Of a stretch of 64,000 nucleotides of DNA, positions 10,506 to 21,335 are shown piece by piece. This DNA is from Glycine soja (taxonomy: Eukaryota; Streptophyta; Magnoliopsida; Fabales; Fabaceae), in the NCBI RefSeq assembly GCF_004193775.1, contig NC_041005.1, positions 18,695,865 through 18,759,864 on the forward strand, given 5' to 3'. Each line of letters starts with the position of its first letter. Position 1 is the first letter of the stretch. The notes beneath the pieces are model-generated. The model did not search any database. It was not told the DNA's origin and was given only the letters and a program-made list of their open reading frames with translations. The translations under genes were made by a program, and so were the position numbers.

Positions 10506-12193
10506 TACTCTAGCTCTATCACAGGTTCAGTGAGGGCGCCGTAAAGCGCGTTCTTTTTCTTTTTTATAACAATGATTAAGTTCTTTTTTTTTCTTTTCAA
10601 GGAAAGAATGTATGCAACCAATGAACAACATGGATGTATGCGAATGATGCACAATTGAAGTATTGCGAATTTTTACACAGGATATGGGGTTGAATCAATT
10701 TAGATTTTCAACATGGTCCATGACATCTCCGTCAAGGTGAAACTGGAAGTAACAGGGACATCGACAGCCCTAAATGTGTTTGGTAGTAGACGAAACAGCG
10801 ATGTAACACGATCCATCTTTTCCCCCAAATTTTTTTAGATGGTTACTTCCATACTTCAACTTGACTCGATGAACCTTTTCGTAAAAGCGCGAGCTTGGTT
10901 CAACCCCATAACCCAGGGAATGGCAATTTTGATCGCCAATACTTCAACAACATTTCATAGGGATGAAAGACTCGAGAATACGCATGCTATGCATGGAAAA
11001 TGCAATTATGAGATTGAGATGCCCGAAGAGACATCCTTTCTTAATTAACCACGCATTAGGTACAATGCTCAATCATTTTGTTTTGTTGTTTGTGTTTTTT
11101 TTAATTTTAGAAATGGGTTTATGATCCCAACATGGTTGGCTCATGGTACCTAACACATGCAACTAAGAATGCATCATGAATTTTCATGCTTTCTTTTTTG
11201 TTTTTGTCTTGCAGGGGAAAATGCAAGGGTTACGCATGAGCAAACATGAAAACAAAAAGTATGTTGAACGCATATGCATGATGATGCAATGACTCATGCA
11301 AAATGTGATGCTGGAATATGATAACGAACAAATGTAGGAACGATATGTTCATTATGATGCCATGAAGAGATGCTTATGCAATGCATGATATGAATGCATT
11401 TACGGACACGAGAGCCCGGAAAATCATCTCTCCTTACTTGCACCTTTAGGGGCGCATTGCCCCATGTGTGCAGTTAAGAAGACGATATGGATCTTCCGAC
11501 TTCCCACGACAAAAGATGAGACCCACATACAATGCATGTGTGACGGTATGATGCAGATGCGCATGCATGAAACGGAAAGAAAACACAACAAAAGGGTAAT
11601 TTACATATACGAGACCAACAAGATCCATCTTTTTAATACTACGTTTTAGGCATTATGGCGCCTCAACGTGTGTATTAAAAGTGATGTATCACTCTAGAGA
11701 AACAAAATATCACTAGCAAAACATGCTATTCGCAGAAAAATGCATGAGAACAAATGACACAGAGCGTGTTTGCTCTATGACCCTATTTGGGAACCTATAG
11801 GATAGTATCTAGGGTCTCTAATAACTACTCCCCAACAATTCATAACTCACACTGCTGTTTTCTAGAGGTATCATCACTCAAGATAATAATATTGTGGCGG
11901 TATGGAATACCAGCGACAACACATTATAAAGAGAGAAAGCTCTAGACGAGGTTTCACCATTATCAAGCAAGTCGGAGACCTAGCATGATGATAGATTCAC
12001 CTCCACTCCTTAAATTCCCATGAACCCAGGTATAGGGCCCCTTTTTTACTCAAACCCGTGGGTGCTTAGAATGCAGTGTAAAGAATGCGAAATAGACAAC
12101 AATTATTTACATTTTACACAGTTCAACAAATGCACACACGAAGTTTCACAAATCCACAATTCCTTAAAATAGGCCTAACTCACAAAAAAAAGT
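10506..12193 (-). other. Leader between primer-binding site and gag of the Ogre/Tat element
   Basis: About 1.7 kb with no convincing ORF on either strand. A long untranslated leader between LTR and gag is usual for Tat/Ogre elements. It contains many ATGCA/GCATG words (10610-11620), a mild low-complexity bias. Confidence 0.5.
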
Positions 12194-12210
12194 CCCCAGC
12201 GGAGTCGCCA
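12194..12210 (-). promoter_or_regulatory. Primer-binding site, tRNA-Arg type
   Basis: On the minus strand the sequence is TGGCGACTCCGCTGGGG, two bases past the LTR end (...TTGCGACA). From established knowledge, Ogre/Tat elements prime from tRNA-Arg with a site of this form. It fixes the element orientation as minus and marks the LTR at 12213-13784 as the 5' LTR. Confidence 0.8.
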
Positions 12211-12212
12211 AC

Positions 12213-13784
12213 TGTCGCAACGTGCCCTTCGCGGGCGAGCGAGGGCGAGGCTCACGGGTGCGCTTTCCAAAGGAGGAAAGATGCGCGGAGTCGCCACCAA
12301 TGTTTATTTGTGGAAAACGTCGGAAAAACCGAAGGAAACCGGTCAAAATGAAAATTCTAAGTTCGGGAGTTGTATTTACGCTTGAGGAAGGTATTAGCAC
12401 CTCTTACGTTTGTCTCGAAAGACAAAAGTCTATTTTTTAGAATTGTGGAATTGTGTTATCTTAACTTTTATTTCTTTTTATTTTTTGAGGTCGATAAAAG
12501 CGGGGCTTTTGCTCCTACGTACCCTCCTTTGGAGAGGAAATCAGACCTACGTAGTTCTTACTTATGCGTGAATCAAGTGATTCTTTTTACTTGAAAGGTG
12601 ATCGTTTTAAGGCGTTGGACCTTAAAAATGATCCATTTTACTAGGTAAGAAACTGAAATGATAAACTTTCAAAATCCTATTTTTGTGGACGAGCTTGACT
12701 AGGCGAGTTGATTTTAGCCTTAATTTCACTTTAGTTATTTAGTCAATTCAATTAAGAATGAGAAATCCCAAAGAGAAAACGTCCGATTGACCTTTCGCTT
12801 TTATTTTACTAAAAGGTATTTTTTGATTATTATATTATTATTTTACCTCTTTTTTGATTTCCAACGTGGTTACGGCACGACCGAACGGTCGGAATTCATT
12901 TTAACCAAAATTAACGGATGATGCAATTCAAATGATCGGTGGAAATTTATTTTATATTTAGATTAAGCGAGAAATGACTTAAATAAATGGCTTAAGCACG
13001 TCAAAAGGGGGTATAAAAAGTAAATGAAAACGAGAACAAAAATACATGAAACAAAATGTGGACCACCACGGGTACATAGAATGAATTGAAAAGCTCGGTT
13101 TGAGGTACTTACCCGTTAAAGACTGAAGAAAACGAAGAACGAACGATGAATCTTGAAGAACGGTCGAGAATCTTCGCGTAATTACTCACGGAAACGTTAC
13201 GGAAGCGCCTCGGCTTGGATTTTCTTCGCGGAACTAATTTTCCTTAGCTATTTCGAGAGAGAGAGAAGTGCCTAAGGGGCTAAACCCTTTTCTTCTTCAC
13301 TTCTTCCCCTATTTATAGCAAAATAGGAGAGAAGCTTGCCGCCCAGCTCACCCAGGCGAGCTCAGCTCGCCCAGGCGAGCAAGGTTGCTTCCTCCAGAAG
13401 CAACAGCCTTCTGGAGGAATCTTCTGGAGGGCCCAAGTGGGTCTGGTTGCTATTTACACCCCCATTTTTACTAAATGCACCCCCTTCTATTTTTTGTAAT
13501 TCTTTTTCCGTAACGTTACGAAACTTTACGAATTTCGTAACGATACCTATTTTCCTTCCGCAAGGTTACGAATCCTTACGGATCATGTATTTACTCTTTT
13601 TTACTTTCAAAGAAGTTATGGAAACTCACGGATTGCGCAAAAACACCTCTTTTCGATTTCCGCCACATTACGGAATTTCATGGATTACGCAAGCCTGCTT
13701 CCTTTTGGATTTCTGAGACGTCTTGGGACTTCATTTATTGCATGTCATCAAGTAATAATCCCCGGACGAAATTAGGGTATGACA
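12213..13784 (-). mobile_element. 5' LTR of an Ogre/Tat Ty3 retrotransposon, 1572 bp
   Basis: On the minus strand it starts TGTCATACCCTAATTTCGTC (13784) and ends GGGCACGTTGCGACA (12213), followed by the tRNA-Arg primer site. TG...CA termini are intact. It contains the CTCCTACGTA...CCTACGTAG block (12488-12560), an ACCGAACGGT palindrome (near 12878), a cluster of GTAACGTTAC-like words (13190-13680) and a GCTCGCCTGGGCGAGC palindrome (13340-13382). No partner 3' LTR with a matching end was found; only the 3081-3180 block is shared. Plus-strand sequence after 13784 begins GATGG. Confidence 0.85.
13310..13317 (-). promoter_or_regulatory. TATA box in the Ogre/Tat LTR
   Basis: TATAAATA on the minus strand, followed by a GGGGAAGAAG purine tract. 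Its position inside the LTR suits the U3/R boundary of the retroelement promoter. Confidence 0.5.
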
Positions 13785-14264
13785 GATGGGAATTATAGTG
13801 AAGTTTGTTAGAGAGGAGCCTAGCAGAATGGATAGGCGGCAGTAAATCAGTGGTGAAAGGAGTGTGGAAATTATTGGGAGTGGAGGGAATATGAGGCAGG
13901 GAGGAAGTACAATCAGAATAGGCCTAAAATGTGTAAGGGGGTTTTGGGAGGGTTTGGCATGGGGCAGAGTAGCATTACTTATCTAATTTTATCTTTGTTT
14001 TTCCATTACTCTCTGTTATTCATCTTGTTTCTGTTACTGTATATAGAGAACTACTATATCGTGTCCCTGTTATTCTAGTGTGAATATCAGGTTCCATCAC
14101 TCTTTGTTATTCATCTTGTTTATATGTTATATGATTTTTTCCCACTAGTTTTTCCATACATTTGGATGGTTTTTCCATGCTCTGAAAAATATTCTAAGGT
14201 TTCTTGTTAATTAACCTCATGGTTATGGCTAATTTCTTATGATTATTCAATTTGAAATCACTAG
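13785..14264. other. Sequence between LTR and first captured exon; no gene seen
   Basis: Holds a short diverged duplication (CTCT-GTTATTCATCTTGTTT at about 14020 and again at about 14110). No coding segment recognised. This is where a left end of a gene-capturing element would be expected; I found no terminal inverted repeat. Confidence 0.4.
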
Positions 14265-15044
14265 TGGTTTCAAATGATGGTCCAAGTAAGACTATGCTGG
14301 AGGAACTAGAAGCTGAATGGGTGGATACCTCTTTTTTGTGGTATGCATATGAATATATGTGTCAATTTAATGTTTTTTTAGTCTGAAGAGCTTAGAGTTA
14401 CAAGCACATGGAGATTCTTCCTCCTTAAAATGCAAAAAAGGGAAGGAAAAAAAGTAACAAAAAATAGTTTAGTAAAAGAAAATCACAAAAAATAGTTTAG
14501 TATATGCACTGGATGGAGCAAGAGTGGTCTATTTTGATGCAAGGATGCCTGCAGTGCTCTTGTCATTGCTCAAGAGGTAATTACATTTTATTTGTTACCT
14601 AGTTTGAGTAATGCAAAGGTTCCATATAGAGTTATTCTCATTAGATTTGTGTTTACTCAAATTTCTGTGATTGCTATCAATACATATTCTTAAAGAGGTT
14701 GCTAATTCAAATGCTAGTAGTGGCTGAAGGTAACAGATCATAAGCCTCATAATTAGGATAGAAAACTCCATACCCCTTTTCTATACAAAGTGTTGCTGAA
14801 AAAGACCGAATCACCTATAAATGAATCATTACTTGATTTACAAATATTGTCCTTAATGTGATTGCTTTTGATATTTGAAGAGAAAGCCTTCTGATGAAAC
14901 ATAAGCTAGTTTAATTATATTTTTCCCTTTCAGGCATTTCACCAGAATATATCTATCTTAATTGATGGGGAAAGGCCTAGGGAAGGATTGAATGACCTCC
15001 TGAGTTTGGCTGATTATGTTGTATGTTCAGAAAAACTTCCACAG
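14265..15044 (+). pseudogene. Fragment of a pfkB-family (ribokinase-like) carbohydrate kinase gene, introns retained
   Basis: Three exon-like blocks have usable splice sites. Block A (14265-14340) encodes LEELEAEWVDTSFL and ends before GTATGC. Block B (14501-14576) follows TTTAG, encodes ALDGARVVYFDARMP and ends before GTAATT. Block C (14934-15044) follows CCCTTTCAG, encodes ILIDGERPREGLNDLL and ADYVVCSEKLPQ, and is followed by GCAAGT instead of GTAAGT. The order and motifs (VDTS, ALDGA..VYFD, ILVDAERPREGL, YVVCS) match plant pfkB-like kinases of the At1g19600 type as I remember them. The start, the C-terminal catalytic GAGD region and part of the exon after A are missing, so no active enzyme is possible. 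Confidence 0.75.
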
Positions 15045-15184
15045 GCAAGTAACTCATACTATATCACAAAGTAAACTACTAGAATATCATAAGCACTTGG
15101 GACCTGTGAGTCCTCTATCAGGTTGCAGTTATATTGTATTATTCTTAGATTCCAAGTTTCCACCATTTCATCAGTGAAATATGA

Positions 15185-15400
15185 AATGTACTTCGCAAGT
15201 TTCCAAAACCATTGTTAATCTTTACACCAACCGTGCCTGGTGCATACCCTGTAATATTGTTTTGTCATGGCTATTTCCTACGCAATATCTAAGTGTAAGG
15301 CTTACAAAACACTTCCTAATATTCTCACGGGGGTGTCACAATCATTGGATTTGAACATAATAGTAGCAATAATTGGCACTGGATTGGGCCCAGAGAAGGG
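15185..15400 (+). pseudogene. CLH: Chlorophyllase gene fragment with internal deletion
   Basis: Chlorophyllase removes phytol from chlorophyll. One frame reads KPLLIFTPTVPGAYPVILFC then HGYFLRN and ends in a stop near 15291. A second frame, directly joined, reads SKCKAYKTLPNILTGVSQSL then LNIIVAIIGTGLGPEKG. As I remember the family, these are the N-terminal beta-strand/HGF region and the C-terminal third (SLPDILTG, IGTGLGPEK). The segment between them, which carries the catalytic GHSRGG serine motif, is absent, and the two halves sit in different frames. It starts about 140 bp after the pfkB fragment, same strand. Identification is strong, function is excluded. Confidence 0.75.
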
Positions 15401-15755
15401 TATTTTTTTTTACTTAAGTTCGGTGTATTTGAGTATTTTGTATTGTCTGGGAATTAACATTTTGGAACCTATTTTGCAAGTTCTTGTTTTTTTGGTAAGC
15501 AACAAGGTTTTAACATTGGTGTTGTGTGAAGTTTCATCATTTTTCACCTTTTATCATGTAATGATATACATTTTTTTAAGCCCCTCAAACAATCTTTGTG
15601 AGAATAAGTTGTTCTGGGGCCGAAGACCTCTTCAAGTATGAATCTGGTTCTTTTATACATTGTTGCTTAATATTACAAATTATGTTTCCTATTTTTTCAT
15701 CATTCTGAATTACTGCTTTTGATGTGCAGATTGTGTTATTGCTTTTGGCTGTAAT
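15401..15755. other. Unassigned sequence up to the copia insertion
   Basis: The open frame running on from the chlorophyllase fragment (to 15641) is hydrophobic and matches nothing I know. The last bases, GTAAT, form the left target site of the copia element. Confidence 0.4.
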
Positions 15756-16022
15756 TGTTGATGTATGTTGTAATTCAGTTAATTAGTTAGTAGTTAGGAG
15801 TTAGTTAGTTTGACAGCTATGAAGGTTGTTGTAGTTACATATGCAGTGTGTATAAAAATAATAGTGATCATGAATGAGAAATATGAGAGTGCAGAAGTTT
15901 TAATTCAAAATTTTAAGTTCCCTCTATTTTCTCAATCAATTCTTTCATCTTCTCTTATTCTCTAACATAGAGTGAGTGAGTGCATAGTGTGAGTGTGTGT
16001 GAAGAGCTTCTTTGTTCCAACA
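15756..16022 (+). repeat. 5' LTR of the copia element
   Basis: 267 bp, TG...CA ends. Contains a TATAAAAATA box at 15851-15860 and a GTTAGTTAG-type microrepeat near 15780-15812. Followed by AC and the primer site. Confidence 0.93.
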
Positions 16023-16024
16023 AC

Positions 16025-16037
16025 TGGTATTCAGAGC
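16025..16037 (+). promoter_or_regulatory. Primer-binding site of the copia element, tRNA-Met type
   Basis: TGGTATTCAGAGC, one inserted T away from the usual TGGTATCAGAGC, two bases after the 5' LTR end. Confidence 0.8.
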
Positions 16038-16070
16038 TGAGGTTCAAGATCCTTGGATACCGAAATTGAG

Positions 16071-19000
16071 ATGGCTTCCTCGAATGGAAATTTTCCAGCA
16101 TCTATGCTTGTTCTCAAAGGCAAGAACTATGATGATTGGTGTGCTCAGATGAAGGTAATTTTTCGATTTCAAGATGTGACAGAAATGGTGCAAAAAGGGG
16201 TTCAAGAACTTGACAGGAACCCAACTGATGCACAGAAGGTGGCTCACCGTGATTTGATGAAAAGAGATGCAAAACATTGTTCATTATTCATCAGTGTGTA
16301 GATGCAGATAATTTTCAGAAAATTAGATATGTTGATACTACAAAGAAGGCATGGGATACTCTAGAGAAATCCTATGCAGGGGATAGCAAACTTAAGAAGG
16401 TGAAGTTGCAGACCTTGAGAAGGCAGTATGAACTTCTACAAATGAGAGAACAAGAAAGCATTGGTGAGTTCTTTTCTCGAGTCTTGGCAATTACAAATCA
16501 AATGAATGCTTATGGTGACAAGCAATCAGACTTGGGGATCATTAACAAGGTATTAAGAACCTTGAACCAAGATTCGATCATATAGTGGTGGCATTTAAGC
16601 AAGGCCAGAATTTTGAAGAAATGAAGATTGAAGAACTACAAGGAATTCTTGAAGCTCAAGAGATGAGGCTCAATGAAAGAAATTTACAAAGATCAGCTGA
16701 GCAAGCTATGCAAGCCCAAACAACCAAAGGGAACAACTATGATGGTGGTAAGAATAAGAAGGGAAAGGGAAAGTGGAAGAACAATAAGTGGAAGGAGTCA
16801 AGTGAGGGCTCTAGCAGTTCTGGAAATCATAACCATAATGAAGAAACAGACAAGAAAAGTGGGAATCACAAAGTGGGTAGTGTTATAACTGTCAGAAATG
16901 GGGACATTTTGCAGATGAATGCAGAAATAAAAGGGTTCCAAGAAATGCAGATGAGGCTCAATTGGCACAAGATGAGGATTCTGACTCTGATAAAGTGTTA
17001 CTAATGGCAACAACAAACTCATAAGAAGACAATGTTAATCTGTGGTATCTTGACACAGGCTGTTCCAATCACATGACTGGACATAGAGAGTGATTTGTAA
17101 ACATTGATGATAAGGTGAAGAGCAAGATCAAGTTTGCAGATAACAGCTCTGTAACTGCAGAAGGCATTGGAAAGGCAATGATTCATAGGAAGGATGGACA
17201 ACACTCATTTATAAATGATGTGCTATATGTTCCCAATATGAAGAATAATTTGCTGAGCTTGGGACAGTTGCTAGAAAAGGGCTACTCAATGAAAATGGAG
17301 GACAGTCAAATGAAGATATTTGACAGCAAGAGGAGGTTGATCCTAAAGGCTTCTTTGTCAAGAAACAGAACATTCAAGATTGGAATTCAGATTGCAGAAT
17401 TTCAATTGGCTGCTTCTATAAGTGATGAAAGCTAGATGTGGCATCATAGGTTTGGTCATCTAAATTTCAGGAGTTTAAGTGAATTGAAAAGTAAGAAAAT
17501 GGTTCATGGTCTTCCCCAAATTGAGATACCAAAACAATTATGTTTTGAGTGTTGTGTGTCAAAGCAACCAAGGAATTCTTTCAAGTCAGAAATTTCAATC
17601 AAATCCAAAAGAAAGCTTGAAGTGATCTATTCTGATGTGTGTGGTCCTTTTGAAGTGAAATCCCTAGGAGGTAACAATTACTTTGTGTCATTCATTGATG
17701 AATTTACTAGAAAAATGTGGATCTATTTCATTAAGCAGAAAAGTGAAGTGTTTAACATTTTTGAGAAGTTTAAGTTGTTAAGTGAAAAGCAAAGTGATAA
17801 GGTAATCAAAGTGCTTAGAACAGATGGAGGTGGTGAGTATAACTCACATGAATTTCAAGTATTTTGTGATGAAGAGGGGATAATTCATGAAGTGACATCT
17901 CCCTATACACCTCAGCATAATGGTGTTGCTGAGAGAAGAAACAGAACCATTTTGAACATGGCCAGGAGCATGATGAAAGGGAAGGGAATGCCTCATTACT
18001 TTTGGGGAGAGGCAACTTCTACTGCTATGTATATTATGAAAAGGTGTCCCACTAAGAGATTGCAGGGATACACACCTAAAGAAGCATGGTCAGAAAAGAA
18101 GCCTAGTGTGAGTCATTTCAGAATATGTGGTTCACTGTGTTTTAGGCATGTGCATGAGCAGAACAGAAAGAAACTTGATGACAAGGCTGAACTAATGATA
18201 CTCATTGGATATCATCCAACTAGTGCCTACAAGCTGTATGATCCTAGAATGAGGAAGGTTGTGATTAGCAGAGATGTCTTGATAGATGAAACAAAGGGCT
18301 GGAATTGGGAAATAAATGTTGTTGACAATGGTGAAAGAAAGGTGATTGTGAACCTTGAAGACAAACAAAGTGAAGAGGATATACCATCATGTGGAGAGCA
18401 ACTCAAAAGGTCACAAAGAGAGAGACAAGTACCACAAACACTCAGAGAGTATGAATTGTATCCTGATACAGCAATCACTACAAAAGGGGATTTTGTGCAC
18501 TTTGCTCTACTTGCTGAATCAGAACCAATGAGTCATGATGAAGCCTCACAAAGTTCACATTGGAGAAAAGCTATGGAAGAAGAATTGAGATCAATTGAGA
18601 AGAATCAGACTTGGGAGTTAGTCCATTTGCCTCAAGGAAAAAAACCAATTGATGTGAAATGGGTATATAAGACTAAAGTAAAGCCTAATGGAGATGTGTC
18701 CAAGTATAAGGCAAGATTAGTAGCAAGGGGATTTCTGCAAAAACATGGCTTGGATTACAATGAGGTTTTTGCTCCAGTTGCAAGACTTGAAACTGTTAGG
18801 CTCATTGTGGCAGCTGCTTGCAACAGAAATTGGTCTCTATATCAACTGGATGTGAAGTCATCATTTTTGAATGGGCCACTTGAAGAAGAAGTCTACATAA
18901 CTCAACCACCTGGTTATGTAGTTGTAGGACAAGCAAATAGATGGGGGTGAAAAGAAGTTGATCCTACCTTGTACAAGCAAATTGTAGGCTCATTGAGGTA

Positions 19001-19652
19001 CCTATGTAACACCAGACCTGATATTGCCTATTGTGTTGGGTTGATAAGCAGGTTTATGGAGAAACCAAAGACACCTCACTTCCTGGCAGCAAAGAGGATT
19101 CTAAGGTATGTGAAAGGAACATTGGATCTTGGCATTTTATATCCTTACAGTCAGAAGAATATAGAAGGAGAAGTGTTTGGTTATAGTGATTCAGATTGGT
19201 GTGGTGATAAGGATGATAGGAAAAGCACTACTGGTTATGTTTTCAAATTTGGAACATCACCAATCTCTTGGTGCTCAAAGAAGCAGAGTGTAGTTGCTTT
19301 GTCAACATGTGAAGCAGAATATATTGCTGCTGCTATGGCAGCCTGTCAAACTCTATGGCTGGAAGCTTTAATGGAAGAGCTAAACTTGAGAAATTGCAGT
19401 ACTATGAGGTTGTTGATGGATAACAAATCAGCAATTGATTTAGCTAAGCATCTTGTTGCACATGGCAGGAGTAAACATATTGAAACCAAGTTTCATTTCC
19501 TGCGTGATCAAGTGAGTAAGGAGAAGCTTGAATTGGAGTTTTGTAGGTCTGAAGATCAAGTTGCAGAAATACTAACTAAGCCATTGAAGTCTATCAAGTT
19601 TAAAGAATTGAGAGACAAGTTAGGAGTGACATCCTTGACTAATCTGAATTAA
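16071..19652 (+). pseudogene. Ty1/copia gag-pol polyprotein, interrupted
   Basis: Starts at ATG 16071 (MASSNGNF). Order: gag of UBN2 type (16071-16860), zinc knuckle CYNCQKWGHFADEC (about 16886-16927), protease DTGCSNHMTG (about 17051), GAG-pre-integrase WHHRFGHL (17439), integrase with TDGGGEY and [11 protein letters not shown]-terminal RT ([38 protein letters not shown]), then RNase H (DSDWCGD; LSTCEAEYIA; KHIETKFHFLRD). Breaks: frameshifts near 16285, 16575 and 16870; stops near 17021, 17090 and 17433; TGA at 18948-18950. PPGYV is followed almost at once by DPTLYKQIVGSLRYL, so roughly 150 residues of RT, including YVDD, are missing. Confidence 0.92.
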
Positions 19653-19659
19653 GGAGGGA

Positions 19660-19926
19660 TGTTGATGTATGCTGTAATTCAGTTAGTTAGTTAGTAGTTA
19701 GGAGTTAGTTAGTTGGACAGCTATGAAGGTTGTTGTAGTTACATATGCAGTGTGTATAAAAATAATAGTGATCATGAATGAGAAATATGAGAGTGCAAAA
19801 GTTTTAATTCAGAATTTTAAGTTCCCTCTATTTTCTCAATCAATTATTTCATCTTCTCTTATTCTCTAACATAGAGTGAGTGAGTGCATAATGTGAGTGT
19901 GTGTGAAGAGCTTCTTTGTTCCAACA
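19660..19926 (+). repeat. 3' LTR of the copia element
   Basis: 267 bp, same ends as the 5' LTR, preceded by the purine tract AAGGAGGGA. TATA-like TATAAAAATA at about 19755. Confidence 0.93.
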
Positions 19927-20352
19927 ATAATTGCAATTCCATGGATGCTCTTTCTGAAACCTTTCATACTAAGCTTCATACTGAGGTGCCACTTTCACCT
20001 GTCTTGTGTATGGTTTTCTTGCTTGAAAGTTTATAATTTTATTTAGCCAGACCACTTTATTGGACCTATGTGTACATGTGCTTGTGGTTTGAGTTTCCTC
20101 ATTTTGGCTGTGAATACTGCATAAGGTTAAAAATCAACTCTTCTTGAGAACCATTATAAGAACCATGGTTAAATTTTCCTTGGTTAAATTTTATTTTAAT
20201 ATAAGAGTAATATTTATTTATTTATCTTTGTATTGCCTATAATGGAATATGTAATATTTCATTCATCTTATATTAATAGCCTTTCTGCAGAAGCCCAAGA
20301 CATATTAAAATTATCATATTCCAACTTTGATTTTTGTCCCCTTTTCTACAAG
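19927..20352. other. Unassigned sequence between copia and the SPCS2 fragment
   Basis: Starts with ATAAT (right target site). A short open segment (SMDALSETFHTKLHTE, about 19938-19985) ends near a possible splice donor; I do not recognise it. The end of the stretch is a pyrimidine-rich acceptor (CCCCTTTTCTACAAG) for the SPCS2 exon. Confidence 0.4.
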
Positions 20353-20732
20353 GATCCTTTACTAGTACCGGTTTGGTGGTTTCCTCCAAATTGCCTAGAT
20401 TTTCTGACATGTACACACTCACTATAGCTAGCACAGATCCAAAGTCAATTTCTACAAATGAACAGTACATTTCACCAAAAGTGTCACTCAGTGGTATCTT
20501 TCTCTCGGTTCTCTCGCTTCATCCCTTAACATATGTCTGCTCACACGATGACATTGGACATATGAATCAGTATGCATTCATCTCTTGTATGCTTTTTGAA
20601 GATCAAAGTGCATCAGTCTGTTTTTGATTGGATTGCAGGTTCACTAAGGACGGAGTCTTAGTTGAGGGACTATTCTGGAAGGATGTTGAAGCTTTGATAG
20701 TTCAATATACTAAAGAAACAAAGAGCAAGTAA
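20353..20732 (+). pseudogene. SPCS2: 3' part of signal peptidase complex subunit 2 gene
   Basis: SPCS2 is an ER-membrane subunit of the signal peptidase complex. Exon-like block 20353-20493 encodes GSFTSTGLVVSSKLPRFSDM then YTLTIASTDPKS, the cytosolic domain as I remember it. It ends ...CAGTG before donor GTATCT. After a 145-bp intron ending TTGCAG (20638), block 20639-20732 encodes FTKDGVLVEGLFWKDVEALI and ends KETKSK plus TAA. Joined, the junction codon is Trp, as in the family. A 1-nt frame change occurs near 20465. The N-terminal half with both membrane segments is absent. It lies on the same strand as the pfkB and chlorophyllase fragments. Confidence 0.78.
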
Positions 20733-21029
20733 TATGGAGACATGAACTTTGATTCTGCGGAAAACTTTTTGTATGAGAATGCATATATGTGAATATGGTT
20801 TATAATTAAGACATTTGAAATAGAACTCAGGGAATCAAACTTAGGTAAATTTAATTTTAGTTTACAATACGTACTTATGGTTAAATTTTATTTTAGTGAT
20901 TTTAATTTAATCTATATAAATTATTTAGATATGTTATGTTATATGTCACTTAAATAGGTATTAAAGTAATATATATGATTTGTTATATATTACATCATTT
21001 CATGAATAAATCTTCTTTATTAGGTAGAA
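20733..21029. other. AT-rich flank of the SPCS2 fragment
   Basis: Follows the SPCS2 stop and may include its old 3' untranslated region (20733-20830). The rest is AT-rich with no feature I can name. Confidence 0.4.
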
Positions 21030-21335
21030 AAAATAATAGGTTTTTTTATTTTTTTTTAAAAAAAGACATTTTAAAATGATTTTTTTAATCAGAATATCAA
21101 TTTTTTAAATTTAAAAAATATATATTTTAAGAGGATTTTTTAAAAAATTATTTTATTGTAGACATTCTATGACGATTTTTGGAAAAATCATCTTAAAATT
21201 TTCAATCTTTTATTTAAAATATATTCTAAGACAATTTTTATCATTTTAAGATGATTATTTGCCTAAAAATCTAATGATATTTTTTCTAAAACAATTTTTA
21301 AGGATCCTCCTAGATAAAAGATAATTTAAAACTAT
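21030..21335. repeat. Degenerate subterminal-type repeats (AAGACGATTTTT-like, both orientations)
   Basis: Words such as CTATGACGATTTTT, AAATCATCTTAAAA, CTAAGACAATTTTT and TTTTAAGATGATT recur in direct and inverted orientation. Arrays of this kind are typical of plant CACTA element ends. I found no terminal CACTACAAGAAA, so assignment is tentative. Confidence 0.4.

Larger units (their letters stand above)
15756..19926 (+). mobile_element. Complete-ended Ty1/copia retrotransposon, 4171 bp, RT core deleted
   Basis: Two 267-bp LTRs (TGTTGATGTATG...GTTCCAACA) flank a tRNA-Met-type primer site, gag-pol and a purine tract AAGGAGGGA just before the 3' LTR. Flanks are GTAAT (left) and ATAAT (right), an imperfect 5-bp target duplication. 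By hand count the LTRs differ at 7 of 267 positions (about 2.6%). With a commonly used plant rate of 1.3e-8 substitutions per site per year that is about 1 million years, rough. The polyprotein is interrupted and lacks the YVDD part of RT, so it could move only with help from another copy. Confidence 0.93.
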
